A DNA stretch of 64,000 nt from Toxonevra muliebris. Taxonomy: Eukaryota; Arthropoda; Insecta; Diptera; Pallopteridae. Under the pieces are notes generated by a model, which did no database searches, was not told the origin of the DNA, and was given only the letters and a program-made list of their open reading frames with translations. A program made the position numbers and the translations under genes. Every line of letters begins with the position of its first letter. The first letter of the stretch is position 1. The stretch lies in contig OY829327.1 in the NCBI GenBank assembly GCA_963691655.1, forward strand, positions 66,972,079 to 67,036,078, read 5' to 3'. Shown in pieces: positions 46,345 through 57,491 of this stretch.

Positions 46345-46480
46345 CAATTCACTATAAATTGCAAATGGTGTTGCATCATTGCAAATGCAAAGTTTTATTC
46401 CATATCGTATATATTTGTTGTTGTGATAGCAAAAATATTTTGCAATTGCACCAAATCGTAGTTGCATTATTTTTCTTTTA
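46345..46480. mobile_element. degenerate MITE of the AGCCCTATTCACGA family
   Basis: ATTGCAAATGGTGTTGCATC, then ATTGCAAATGCAAAG, with ATATCGTATATATTTGTTG and an inverted TTGCAATTGCACCAAAT, recall the interior of the copies at 20132 and 35357. The terminal repeats are lost. Confidence 0.5.
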
Positions 46481-46602
46481 CTCAATGCATCGGGCGCGAT
46501 ATGTTCGCATATACGCAGCTGTAATTGCATCTTTTTTTCAGCGCTTTAAGTTTTTCTTCCTGTCGATTTGAAATTTTATTATATGTGAAAATTGTATATA
46601 AC

Positions 46603-46671
46603 GTCGCCTGAGAATTGATTTCGCGTATAGGTATATAAATTTATACACACATAAATCAATTCTCAGGCGAC
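46603..46671. repeat. 69-bp near-complete hairpin with perfect 19-bp ends
   Basis: GTCGCCTGAGAATTGATTT (46603-46621) is perfectly inverted at 46653-46671. Inside, GTATATAA...TTATAC can pair further. It could be the smallest kind of MITE or a miRNA-precursor-like hairpin. Confidence 0.75.
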
Positions 46672-46693
46672 AATAAGTTCTTTCCGCATTTAA

Positions 46694-46871
46694 CCTTAGA
46701 AAGGCAACCAAGGGTGACCAGTCACCCCACTACTTTTTTAAAGCACTGCAAAGAAAGAAACAATGTATTTTAATTGAAGTAAATAAGTGATTTTATAATA
46801 AATAAATTTGATTTTTTCTGTTTAACAATTTTGCTATTTACATAGATAAAAAAAGTGTTGCCTTTCTAAGG
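46694..46871. mobile_element. TTAA-type MITE (178 bp)
   Basis: CCTTAGAAAGGCAAC at the left and GTTGCCTTTCTAAGG at the right are perfect 15-bp inverted repeats. The left flank is TTAA and the right flank CTAA. piggyBac-type target suspected. Confidence 0.75.
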
Positions 46872-46988
46872 CTAATGTACAAAGCAAAATTTTTATAATG
46901 CGGTGGTTTGCTATCATTATCACTACATTTTGTTTATACATTTATTGAAACCTAGATTACTTATTACTTATCATTTTGTAGGTATTGT

Positions 46989-47762
46989 TTTTATATCCCA
47001 ATATACATTATTGTTTGATATCAACTTGAGCTACCTCAAGGTCAAATACCTTTCTCAAATCTCCAACGTTAATTCTCAAATGCACCTCAATGGTCCTATT
47101 ATAGTCTTCTTAACTTAAAAGGCATATTTTTTATATGGTGATTTTCTTAGTTATCAAATTGAAAAATTTATGATTCCCAACTTGATATCAGAGGAATTTC
47201 TCCAACCTGTCAAACCTCACTTTTCACTTTTTTGCTCTTACGCATCCACCAAATTGAATTATAATTAAGTACAAAATATACATTATGTAAAGCATATATT
47301 TCCCTTTAATTCATTTTCACCTCACTTTTATTTCGAATTTTTTTCACTTTCACTCAGTTTTTTATATTTATTTTTCAAAATTGAATTGAATTTACAGAAA
47401 ATGTTTTCCACAAATTAAATTTCTGTGAGAATCTGTGAGAAATCAACAGTATTGCCATACGAGTATACTTATAAAATATTGTAAATAATATCTCAAATCG
47501 TATTCAAGTTGATATCAAGCGTTGGGAAAAATGTTTGATTTCAAGTGGAGAAAAGTGTTTGATATCTAATTGAGAATTATAATATTTCTCAAACATTGAT
47601 AAAAATATTGATTCTCAACTTGATGTCAAGTAGAAAGTCAACAAGGAGCAAAAATGTTTGAACTTAAATTGAGAAATACATTGGAAATCAATTTGAGAAC
47701 TAAGCTTTTGTCCAACATTGAAGAAATAAATTTTCAATGCATATTGGGATTTAAAAAAATAT
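46989..47762. mobile_element. candidate TIR element (~770 bp)
   Basis: TTTATATCCCAATATACATT at the left and AATGCATATTGGGATTTAAA at the right are inverted relatives. TTGATATCAACTTGAG/CTCAACTTGATGTCAAG-type words recur inside in both orientations. Ends are eroded and the superfamily unassigned. Confidence 0.5.
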
Positions 47763-49029
47763 TTAATTTTAATCCAATGCAAAACCTATCAAACGCCTGT
47801 GCTTGCTACGGCGACTTCTCTGCTTGTATGGTATGGTCGATCTCCATACGTTTAACACCAACAAATAATTCTGCCACGAATAAATGTACACACACATTTT
47901 GTATTCGTATGTACGTATATGTGTGAGTAAATTGATCGAAACATAAACAAACAAACTCCGCTCGCATTTTAATTTCTCCCTCTCTTCTTCTCTTCTCTTT
48001 GTTGTTTAGAGTAGCACAGTCATGCCGCGCAGTAGTGCGAGCGAGAAGGGAACTGGACGTTACAGTTATCTTACATCTTACGATACAGTTATTGTTACAT
48101 TTTACACATTTGAAATTTTGACCATACCGTGAGCTAAAATGTTTACACATCAAAAATTGTTTAATTATTTCCTATATATGTATATGTATTAAAATACAGC
48201 AACTCATGTTGAAGCATGCATACATATTATAAGGTACTGACACCCCAAAACTTCCGTTTTCTACAGATCCGCTTTTTCTTAGAGATCCCGTGGTTTTCTT
48301 ATATTTATATAAATTAAGCCGTTGGAGCTTTCACATATTGCGAAAAATTTTCCGTTTCCCGCTAACTCCTAGCACATAATAGACACATAACATACTTTCG
48401 GGTGATTATAGATTTGCTGACTCTAGCACTTTATATAATCACATTATATATTATTTAATTAATTTTATAATATATAAGCTCGAAGAAAAGATAAAATACC
48501 TCTAAGTGGTACTCGTATATACACATTTATATACACAGAACTCTCTCTCTTATTACCCATAAATAAGGAGAGGAGCGAAAAAAGAGAATAAGCAAATCAT
48601 CCCCTATTTTTTGCTATTCTCATACATACACGCAGAATTCAAGTACTAAGAAATATAACCCAGTGGGTATATCACTAGTACCCCAAAAATAAATAAACAT
48701 TTTTTTTAGTTTTACAAAATAAACTATTACTTTAGTTTATTTTAATAAGGTTAAAGATAATAGTGGTTGAAAGCTTCGGGCTATTAAACTCAGTCTCTTG
48801 TTACGAAATTTTTTCCCCCTGGCAGGGTGGCTATCGCCTATTATGAATACAGCAAAACTCCAAATGCTCTGATTAATAGATACAGATTAACGAATGCCCT
48901 AACCGAATTCTCCCCATAAATGGATCAGCTCCGTAGATATCTCTATACAATCGGAACCATCGTACTCCTTCGAGGGATCCAGTTCACACCGAGCAAACAA
49001 TTCCAACTCCCGGGTTTTGTTATGCGAAG

Positions 49030-49240
49030 GAATGAGCTTATTGCGCTTGTCTTTGCATACGCACTCAAGGGAAGGACAAACCCGATCCTCTCATCCCTGG
49101 GCGGCAAAGGTCAAGTGGCTTCTCCCACGCATACAATAAGCCTTCCGCGGTTAGAACTCTGAGTCGGGAAAAGTTTATTGCGCTTGCCTTTGTGTACACA
49201 CTAACCCTCTAGGTGGGCAAAGGTTAAGTGGCACCCCTGC
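49030..49240 (+). repeat. imperfect tandem duplication in the element 3' region
   Basis: TTATTGCGCTTG and GGCAAAGGTYAAGTGGC recur at 49038/49175 and 49102/49213, i.e. two copies of a ~110-137-bp unit with an indel. Confidence 0.65.
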
Positions 49241-50207
49241 TAACAGTAAACTTTTCACCGTCGAAATTCTTCGGAGCGGTTTCAGTCTTTCCAAGATAGC
49301 TAAGTATGTTCGACTATATCTCAGCTAAGGCCTAGTGACTCCTGCTTTGGCCAGATTCTGAGATCGTTTATTCTTAGCTGGAAACATTTCCATTTACGTG
49401 GCAGCCATATGTGGTGAATCTCATTTCACCAAGTTTCACATGTGGATAATGCACCTTAGCTTCACATATCAAGTTCAACCAACCTTAGCTTACTAGTTCT
49501 TTTAATAGCCTTGAAAAAATTTCCTTTTCAATCACCACAGTCATCTCCTCCCCCCAAAATCCGAGGTACAACATTTGAACGTTCTCCAGCGATCGATCAC
49601 ACCGACACTCTCAATCGGCTTCTCTTGCTCACGCGTTCGTTGCAAATGCCTTGTATCTCTTATCCAAAAAATCTGGGTCAATACGATAACCCAATCAAAA
49701 CTGTATCAAAACTCATTTGATTGCAAAATTCATTTGTAAAACTCTAAATCCTTCCAGCTAATTCAAAAATAATCTTCTTCTTACTATTCAGCTGGTCGTT
49801 TATATTTATAAGACATTGATACTCTCTATTCTTTCAGACAACATCAAGATGGACAGTTTCATTCACACTATGGCTTATTTCCACTCACGCAGGTGCGCTT
49901 CCCTCTGTGACCATCTATAAATAGCGAATATTGGTACCCTTGGTTGGACGTCGCCGCTTTAGGATTATGCGAACACACGTACGACAGCCCACGCAGCAGA
50001 ATACCCAGTGGTCGTAGACAGCATACTAACTGCAGCAGTGGAACTTATCCACCAGCCACCAACTCAGAAACACGCCCGCTTTACTCCGCATCTAGCAGCC
50101 CATATGACAGCCCACCCGATAACCAGTATGGGATCTGGTAGGGTACAAAGACGACTCAAAGAATTTAATATCAAATTGAACGATGTATCCGTTCAAGGGC
50201 GCCGCGA

Positions 50208-50766
50208 TGTTTAAGATCCTCTCATGTGGTTCGATTAGTACTCCCGTCACTAGTCGCCATTTCCACCACCAACTTGTACATTATTATATTTAATATTTTG
50301 TTATACTTAAATTGTTGCACTATCTCTTTTCTCTTTTGGTTGTAAATACCACTCTGGTATTTCGTGTTAAATTCATTCAGAATAAACCTCTGGTATTTGT
50401 CTCTTTCTGAGTTTGGATAAATACCACTCTGGTATTGATTTTGGTATAATATGTTATATATATGTACACTCTGTACATATTTACACTTGTAATAGATTTC
50501 CTTGACCCAAAGGATTTTATACCTGTTGCCATACGGTATAAATTTCTATGGCTATGAGGAATTCTAAGTCTTTATCGAGCAACTCTTGCTACGAAAATAT
50601 TCGAAAACGGCAGTTCTCTAGCAACTCCTGCTAGATCAATATAAAACTCATATTCAATAAAATTCACATCTCGTGTGTTTCTTTTGTAATTTTAAAAACA
50701 AATCTCGTGTGTTCTTATTTATATTTGCAAAATCTTTCAGTGTTTTATTCCCAACGATTTCGTTCA
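50208..50766 (+). repeat. 3' LTR (559 bp, uninterrupted)
   Basis: TG...CA ends, TATAAAA at 50640 and AATAAA near 50656. It serves as the empty-site reference that reveals the LINE insertion in the 5' LTR. CCCAT follows it, completing the 5-bp duplication. Confidence 0.95.
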
Positions 50767-51554
50767 CCCATGAAATTTTATAATGTTTTATATGTATAAG
50801 AAAATAAACCCCAAGGACTACATTTGTTCTTCATAAATTTTATCTCGATTACTAATAATTTCGGAGCTTTGCCGGATGAAAACGTACTGAAACGTTAAGC
50901 ATTGATTTGAAGGTTGTCGAACATTATGGGGGAAACCTTTTGTTCTAGCGAATAATTTCAAAATTACTTTGATCCATCCATCCGAGGTAAAGGATCATTG
51001 AAAATATTGAAATCATAATAAGGGTCTTCACCAGAACGCAACCATGCAACCATGTGGTGACACATTTTTTCCAAGATGCTAATAAGATTTCTAGAAGAGA
51101 AAGCTATTAATGAATTATTAGTGCTGGAAACATTTGGAACAAGTGATGGTAGCTATTTATCCTCTTCGGTGTCCATGGTCATATATTTTTAACAAGTTTT
51201 TGCATATTTTTTTTAATTTTTGAATTTGTTTTAGTTATTTTTTTTAAGTTCTAATGAAATTAAAAGAAAACAGAATTCTTATTTAGTTTCCATATTTTAC
51301 TAGAACTCGAGGAAAATAATCACAATAAATTAAAAAAATTAAATATTAAATAATACGTAAAAACGTGAGTACACATATATGCACTTTTTCAGCGAAGACG
51401 TTATATAATATATTTAAATATATTCATAGATTGTAACTAACAACTGAAAGAGGACGAAATTCTTGAGGAATTGACTTATGGAATATTGATAGCACATTCC
51501 TTCATTTATTCAGTTCCTTTCCACCATTATTCTGTTCCAAGATCTGAAGCATTT
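50767..51554. other. no recognised feature
   Basis: AT-rich flank of the LTR insertion; no gene or repeat was recognised. Confidence 0.4.
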
Positions 51555-51558
51555 TTAA

Positions 51559-52176
51559 AGATGTAGTCTGGTGTTCGAGTTTCAAAAAATCGATTTTTTT
51601 TTTCAAACCTAAATTCAAAATATTAACGAAGTTATAGCACATAGTTAAGAGCGCCTCATAATTGCGCGCTGTAAGTTGTTAAAACTTTAAAAGCGTTTTT
51701 CTCAAAACGTTTTTTTTATCTTCCCAGGGGCCTGAAAAAAATCTATCAATCTATCCGATTGGTCTGAAATTTTAATAGGTTATTCTACATGCCAATGCCT
51801 CTGTTTATTTTTAATCGTTATTTCCTATTTTTTATCCCGATTTTTAACAACAAAAACGCGATTTTTTAATTTTTTTTTTAAAGTCTGCCATTTTCTAATA
51901 AAAATTTTTAAATCTACTACCTGCCAGAATAACAAGTCTAAAAAACAATATTTATTTAAAATTTTTGTCTCCCGGGCCAGCCACACACCTTTTTTTTGGG
52001 TGTCCACTTTGGACCTAAAAAATACTAAAAATATCGTAAAATATGCAATTTTTTTATATTTGTGTAAAATGTCAATAATAACATATAAAAAAAATTAAAT
52101 GATTGTGTTTTATTTTGTTTTAGTAAAAATCCCCGAAAAAACCTTGAAAATTAGCCCGGAACACCAGACTACATCC
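51559..52176. mobile_element. TTAA-targeted MITE, copy 2 (618 bp)
   Basis: The ends AGATGTAGTCTGGTGTTC and GAACACCAGACTACATCC are flanked by TTAA on both sides (51555-51558 and 52177-52180). The interior matches the copy at 14323-14976 in the same orientation (GTTTCAAAAAATCGATTTTT; AACGAARTTATAGCACATAG; ACCTTGAAAATTAG). Confidence 0.88.
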
Positions 52177-52180
52177 TTAA

Positions 52181-53051
52181 TTGGCGTATAACAAAATGCA
52201 ATAATTCCACTTTTAAGATTACAGTTTTTTGACTTTTTGGCCACCTTCTGCTCTAGATTTTTCGAAAAATCGATTTTTTTAACATATTTCAAAAGTATAG
52301 GCTTTTAAAAGAATACTGTAAATATTTTCAGTATTTCGACTTCTACAGCCTATTTAGCAGGTGAGCGCAGAAGCAGGTAAGAGGGCCGACCGAAGTTTAA
52401 ACTCATTTATCTCGAAACTATATTTTCCTAAACTGCGTGAGAAAAAAAAAAAACTACGACCGATTCGTGTCGAATTTTACTATATTATTCAGTAAACCAG
52501 TGCTTATGGCAGGAACTAAAAACTCCTACGTTGAATACATCTTACTTTTTACATACACAAAGTAATGAAAAAACGGTCTGTTTTCGTAGTGTAAATTTCA
52601 ACAACGCGCCATTTTGTCAATTTTTTTTTTTAATTTTAGTTCCTGCGATATCTACGCTCATACTGATTGTAATTTCTTTTTTATTTGCTTTAGATCAGTG
52701 GAAGGTCCAAAACATGACCCACCAGCAAGATCCGTTTTCTTTTTGAAGGGGCAACTGTAACACCAACTTTAGTTTACTTAAAATTATATATATTTTTTTA
52801 AATATTTTTGTATACTGTTAAAGTAATAAAATATATCTACAAAGTTTAAATACTATTGCTAATTATTTCATTAAAAAAAATCCTAAAAACTTGTCAAATT
52901 CAAGGGCGCTAGACCAGAAGGTCCCCTTAATTAAATTCTACATGTTGAAATCTATGTAGCCATTATTATAAATCATATCAATGGTCATTAATTTTTCCTT
53001 ATTTCTTTTCCAAAAATAATGATCCTGATTAAAATAAAATATTTCCAATAG
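52181..53051. other. no recognised gene
   Basis: AT-rich; some wording (AAAATCGATTTTTTTAACAT, CGCCATTTTGTCAA) resembles the neighbouring MITE family loosely but no boundaries could be drawn. Confidence 0.35.
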
Positions 53052-53424
53052 GGATAAAGACCATGAACCAACGAATTTATACAATTGCAAAAACTTCCGC
53101 CACCATGCTTGCCAGGGATTTTACAGAGCAATGTTTTAGTCGTCCTTCTTTGATTCGTCTAATAAGAGACTTGTTGAATGAATTGATTCACTTTTAATTT
53201 CTGTATATGCAGAACTGTTTTCCATCTAATTACTGACAAATTGACGTAAGTTTAGTCAAAACTGGTTCAATGAGTCCAAATTTAATTGAATTAATTCATA
53301 CTACAAGTCCCATATTAGACGAATCAAAGCAGGACGACTAAAACATTGCTCTGTAAAATCCCTGGCAAGCAAGGAGCGAAACTTTTTGCAATTGGATAAA
53401 ATATTTTGTTCATGGTCTTTATCC
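53052..53424. mobile_element. 373-bp palindrome (foldback) with well-conserved ~150-bp arms
   Basis: The arms 53052-53200 and 53275-53424 are inverted copies. A core stretch from CTTGCCAGGGATTTTACAGA through GAGCAATGTTTTAGTCGTCC to TTTGATTCGTCTAATA is nearly identical for about 60 bp in both arms. The outer ends read GGATAAAGACCATGAAC and its complement. Non-coding centre. Confidence 0.9.
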
Positions 53425-54460
53425 TTTCCACGAAATAAATTTAAATATTGACCATTTAATTCTTAGATAAGCTCCAGAGACTCAATTGCTTCATTAGCCA
53501 TTGTGGAAATTGCCACTATGTGGAATACTTAGACATGAAATCTACTCCAAACGCACTTTAAAGTTATTTTAAAATTGATTAGCGTGGAGAAGGATTAATT
53601 TTTCTCATGAGTTGTCACAAACATCTGAGATTAAATCCTTGAAACCTACTTCGGAACCTCGAAGCATAGAGTGGATGGGTACCACTTCCTTATCAGGGAT
53701 AAGCTGGGATTTCTCAAAGACTACAATAAAATTTATAAATATTTGTTAATGTTTGATGATCGTGATACAAAAAAATTTTCAGAATCAAGAATCCCGTTTT
53801 ATTAGTAAATTTTTTAAATTTTTATTGCGAAATTCTTATTGAAAATTAAAAATTTAACAACCGTTTTTGAAAACTTCACGTAAAATGCAAACGTTTTTGT
53901 AGGTACCCGTAGTTTTTTTGATACAGCCTACCAATATCAAAACAAGCGCGATCATAATTAAGGAAATTTTTCGAGAGGTGATGTTTTAAAAAATCATTTG
54001 TTCGAAAATATTTACCATCGAAAAAAAAATAAGTGTCACTCTATTTTTACCTATGAATGATAAAAAAAATTAGTATTAATATCTAAATTTTGAATGTAAA
54101 TCTCATGTGGAATGACCCATATGTACGAATACGTTAAAAGTATGTGAAAATCATGCATGTGTCCAACATTTCATTCAATGTGCAAATTCAAAAGGATTTA
54201 CTCGTGTGAACTATGAGTCGTGTTTATATTTACCCCTGTTTACTTTTAAATTCATTTCTTTGACTTATAAATATAATATTTATTAATATTTAATGTTTTC
54301 TCTAAATACGATCGGCGCTTGGTTCTCATATAATTAGAAAAGTTATCAGAAAAGATTAAAAAAAAAAAATTATGTTATTAAGGGATTAAGTCGGGACTTT
54401 GAGCCCGCCATTTCAGAACTTTAATATTTTCCATTTCTAACCAAGAAAATATTTAGGGTC
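53425..54460. other. no recognised feature
   Basis: AT-rich non-coding; nothing supported on either strand. Confidence 0.4.
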
Positions 54461-54461
54461 A

Positions 54462-54960
54462 TTAGCGTATTCCAAGCGAATAGCAATTTTCGAGAAAATC
54501 TCTACTTAAATGTGTAATTCGCCGTCCAGTTTCGCCATAAAACTGTAGGTCCCTTCCATTCGCGTATAAATATAACTCCCACAGATATGAGTGGATGAGA
54601 AAAACTTGACCTAGGCCCTCCATGGGCTGCTGTGCCATAATAGTAGTATGTAGTAGTAAATGTGTGCTTAGAAGAGTTTTGTGTGTTTGGTCAGTCATTT
54701 TCCCATTTATCTGGGTAATTGAGCCAATGGCGGACGCCGCAAAACATTCCCAAGCCATGAACGAACCACATCCATGTTCCACTTTAGTTTTAGTGACTTC
54801 GAATCCAATTCATTTAACGAAGGGTTATCGTTCCCTAAGTTTTTAAATTGAAATTCACCGGTCCAAACGCTTGATACCCAGAATTAGGGTTTCTTTGTAG
54901 TAAGATGGCAAATGTTTGTCGTTAAGATAAATCCGGAAGTGCCGCAAAGTTGGAAAATAG
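54462..54960 (-). pseudogene. Tc1-like transposase fragment
   Basis: On the minus strand a frame (54782 to 54462) opens MEHGCGSFMAWECFAASAIG and SITQINGKMT, the Tc1-family block HGGGSxMVWGCF-x-G-x-G that follows the first catalytic aspartate. Reading then drifts through frameshifts, and the DNA-E region cannot be assembled. Upstream (to about 54960) weak similarity continues. No TIRs were found. Confidence 0.7.
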
Positions 54961-56041
54961 TTTATTATGGTTTATTACATTTATTCCTGGTAGAATCTGG
55001 TGTGAAAATATTTAAATCTTTAAATATTCGAGAAGGAAATTAGTAGAACAAAGAGAACAACATACATATTACGAAATAGTTTTATTACAAACTCAATTGG
55101 CTCTGAGAATTGAGGTTTTGTTTTGTTACTATGTTGGTATAAAGTACCTATTGTATCAATTTCGAAGGGAAATGGGATTGTCCAAATTGTGCTCTATTGA
55201 AGTCTTAAACCGTCAGATGGCAGGGAATTTTCTGATTCACCTTATTTGCATGAATCTACACACCTATGCATATTCTAATTTCATAATAAAATAAACATAT
55301 TTTATATTTTTACAGTTATAAAGCGATAAATATCCATCCCCTCCTCCTTTATTCGCGTAATATTTGTAATATAATCCGTGTCCCACCAAAGTATGCTAAG
55401 CCATTTTTTCAGCTAAGGAAACACAAAAGAAATAAAAAGAGTAAAAAAAAAAATGTTTTTTTTATGACCGCTAGCGTAGGCACAATGAAATCTCGTTGAC
55501 AGCTCAAAGCCGAAAAGGCAATTTTATTATTGTACAATTGTCAATGGTGCATTTTGTCATATAAATGGAGTAGAAATCGCTTTCATCTGAGCGCTGGAAT
55601 TGAGCAATTTTCACATTAGATTTTCTCAAACAAAAGCGCACACACAGAATACAAAACAGCATAGCCACACATACATACATACATGCACATAATATTTACA
55701 TACATATCCCATCGCGAAATTGAAGGCGTTTCCACTTTACAGCACATATAAAGTGCATCTTTCGGAAACAGTTTGAGCTCGCCTTGTACGAAATCCATTT
55801 CAGTACCTATGTATAGTTTTTCTTACACCCTAACGAAAAACTAAGTGAAGTTCACATTGTAGAGGGTGTTCACGTTTGCGATTATTGAAAAAAATAACGG
55901 AAACTTTATGATCTAACCACAGAATGATCTTCATCTTAACCCTGAAACCATAATGCTCTTTTAATTACGTTAAGACCAACGCTACGTAAATTTTACGTAC
56001 AGATGAATGTCCTACTGATATGCTTTAATTATTTCAATAGG
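54961..56041. other. no recognised gene
   Basis: AT-rich; a CATA-rich microsatellite occurs near 55670-55700. No supported features. Confidence 0.4.
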
Positions 56042-56159
56042 GTGATTCTCTTAGTCTAATATAATTGCAAGATAGCACAAAATCCAAAAATATTATACTA
56101 AATTATACTATGATTCGAGAACGCACATTAATGTAGAACTGCAGTATAAGAAATGAAAA
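56042..56159 (+). repeat. direct repeat flanking a hAT element, left copy
   Basis: About 118 bp, from GTGATTCTCTTAGTCTAATA to GTATAAGAAATGAAAA, repeated at 57375-57491 with roughly ten differences. The two copies bracket the hAT-type element at 56174. Confidence 0.85.
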
Positions 56160-56173
56160 ATAAATGGAAACAC

Positions 56174-57299
56174 CAGCGATGCCAACTTGCGGGGAATTCC
56201 CCGATTTGCGAGGAATTTTACTTAGTGTGGGGAATCGGGGAATAAGCTGTTTTTTTGCGGGGAACTTGAAACCGTTCAGCTTTCAATATTAAAATACCTC
56301 AAACAATCTGTAGAATATTTTTTGCCAAATTTTATATTTCTAAATACAATTCTGGTACATTCGCAACCAACACCATAAAAACATTGCTTTATGCAACACT
56401 GTTTACGTTTAGTAATCAGACAGTCCAACGCGATCGCGCAGTGCTTCGGCTTCTTTTTCAGCCATCCAGAAAGCCTTAGCTGTGCCTTTGTTCAGCACCT
56501 TCTAATTAATAACTGTTAGTTCTTGGTGACTGTAACCTATAAACTTGCAAATTATGGTCAGCTATTATAGAGAAGAAGAAGTATATTTTATATGTTTAAA
56601 ACCTCTAGTCAAAACTTTAATCCAGTTTTTCTCAAAACAAGGTTTTTGCCATTGGCGTGCATGATAACTGAAATTTAAATATGTTCTTCTACACAACAAT
56701 GGCCCCAAGAAGTAAGTTTGGTTAATTCTTTCCCCCATTTGGAACTTTGTTTTTACGAAAAAAGTACAATTTTTGAGAAAACTAATTTTTGCGGTCTGCC
56801 ATTTTGGGAATTGTTGGTCAAACAAAATAATCTTATTATGTCCTGAGAGTACAGTTATAATTTTTCTAATGTATTTTTTTATATGTTCCAGTGAGCCGCA
56901 ATCACGCACGCCATTGCGTTTGACGATTTTCAAAACGTCTTCCATGAAGCTGCAAAAAAACCCTTCATATAATTTTTTATTAATTGCCCCACAATTTTTT
57001 CTTGAAGTCTTTAAATAGATGGCAGAAAAATTTTTTTTATCAATTTATCAATCCAAAAAAAAAAAAAAATGAGAAAAAAATTTTAACCAAGAAAGTATAG
57101 GGCCCCTTAAAATAACTCTGACAGAGAGTAACTCTAAGCCTACGTAAAGAGTATTTTTCGTTTATATAAAATGTTTATATGAAAAGTGCGCATCGTACTG
57201 TTATAATAAGAAATTATATCGGTGCGGGGAATTCGGTCGAAAATCGGGGAATTTCGCGAGAATTACCGGGGAGAAAGAAAAAATGAGTTGGCATCCCTG
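56174..57299 (+). mobile_element. hAT-type non-autonomous element, copy A (1126 bp)
   Basis: The left end is CAGCGATGCCAACTTGCGGG and the right end is AGTTGGCATCCCTG; TIRs match at 13 of 14 bp. Flanking octamers GGAAACAC and ATAAACAC agree at 6 of 8 positions, a decayed 8-bp duplication. Clusters of GGGGAATTCCCCGAT-type words sit at both ends. The interior is homologous to copies B and C. A 126-codon minus-strand ORF (56945-56565) has no transposase motif. Confidence 0.85.
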
Positions 57300-57374
57300 A
57301 TAAACACAGAGAGTGAGAGAGAGGCACAGAGTTGCATTTATTATACTACACTTCATTGCATTGAACATATAAGA

Positions 57375-57491
57375 GTGATTCTTTAAGTCTAGTATAATTG
57401 CAAGATAGCACAAGATGCAAAAATATTATACTAAATTATACTACGATTCGAGAGCGCACATTAACGTAGAACTGTAGTATAAGAAATGAAA
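57375..57491 (+). repeat. direct repeat flanking a hAT element, right copy
   Basis: Counterpart of 56042-56159 in the same orientation, offset by about 1333 bp. Confidence 0.85.

Larger units (their letters stand above)
45210..50207 (+). other. LTR-element interior without gag/pol; AT-rich with embedded repeats
   Basis: No frame carries gag, RT, RNase H or integrase motifs. 45300-46020 is A-rich on the plus strand. Near 46012 ATGGCCACGCA meets a GTAAGT donor-like word. 46340-47760 holds several MITE-like pieces (separate entries). 48770-50207 is less AT-rich and may be the element's true 3' untranslated part. The longest open frame (minus strand, 45122-45580) is a low-complexity artefact. 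Confidence 0.7.
40797..50766 (+). mobile_element. LTR retrotransposon insertion, non-autonomous, BEL/Pao-like, carrying a nested LINE
   Basis: The two LTRs begin TGTTTAAGATCC and end CGTTCA (TG...CA). CCCAT precedes the first (40792-40796) and follows the second (50767-50771), a 5-bp target duplication. The 5' LTR is split by a LINE. LTR lengths excluding the LINE are both 559 bp and I count one base difference (41095 T versus 50504 G region). TGGTCCTTCGAGC directly follows the 5' LTR as a tRNA-primer site, and GGGCGCCGCGA directly precedes the 3' LTR. The 5.1-kb interior has no recognisable gag, protease, RT or integrase. BEL/Pao assignment rests on the primer site, duplication length and LTR ends only. 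Orientation is from primer site to polypurine-like tract. Confidence 0.9.

Noticed and set aside
56565..56945. 126-codon minus-strand ORF MEDVLKIVKRNG...
   Set aside because: Lies wholly inside hAT-type copy A and is not preserved as an ORF in copies B and C; no transposase motif.
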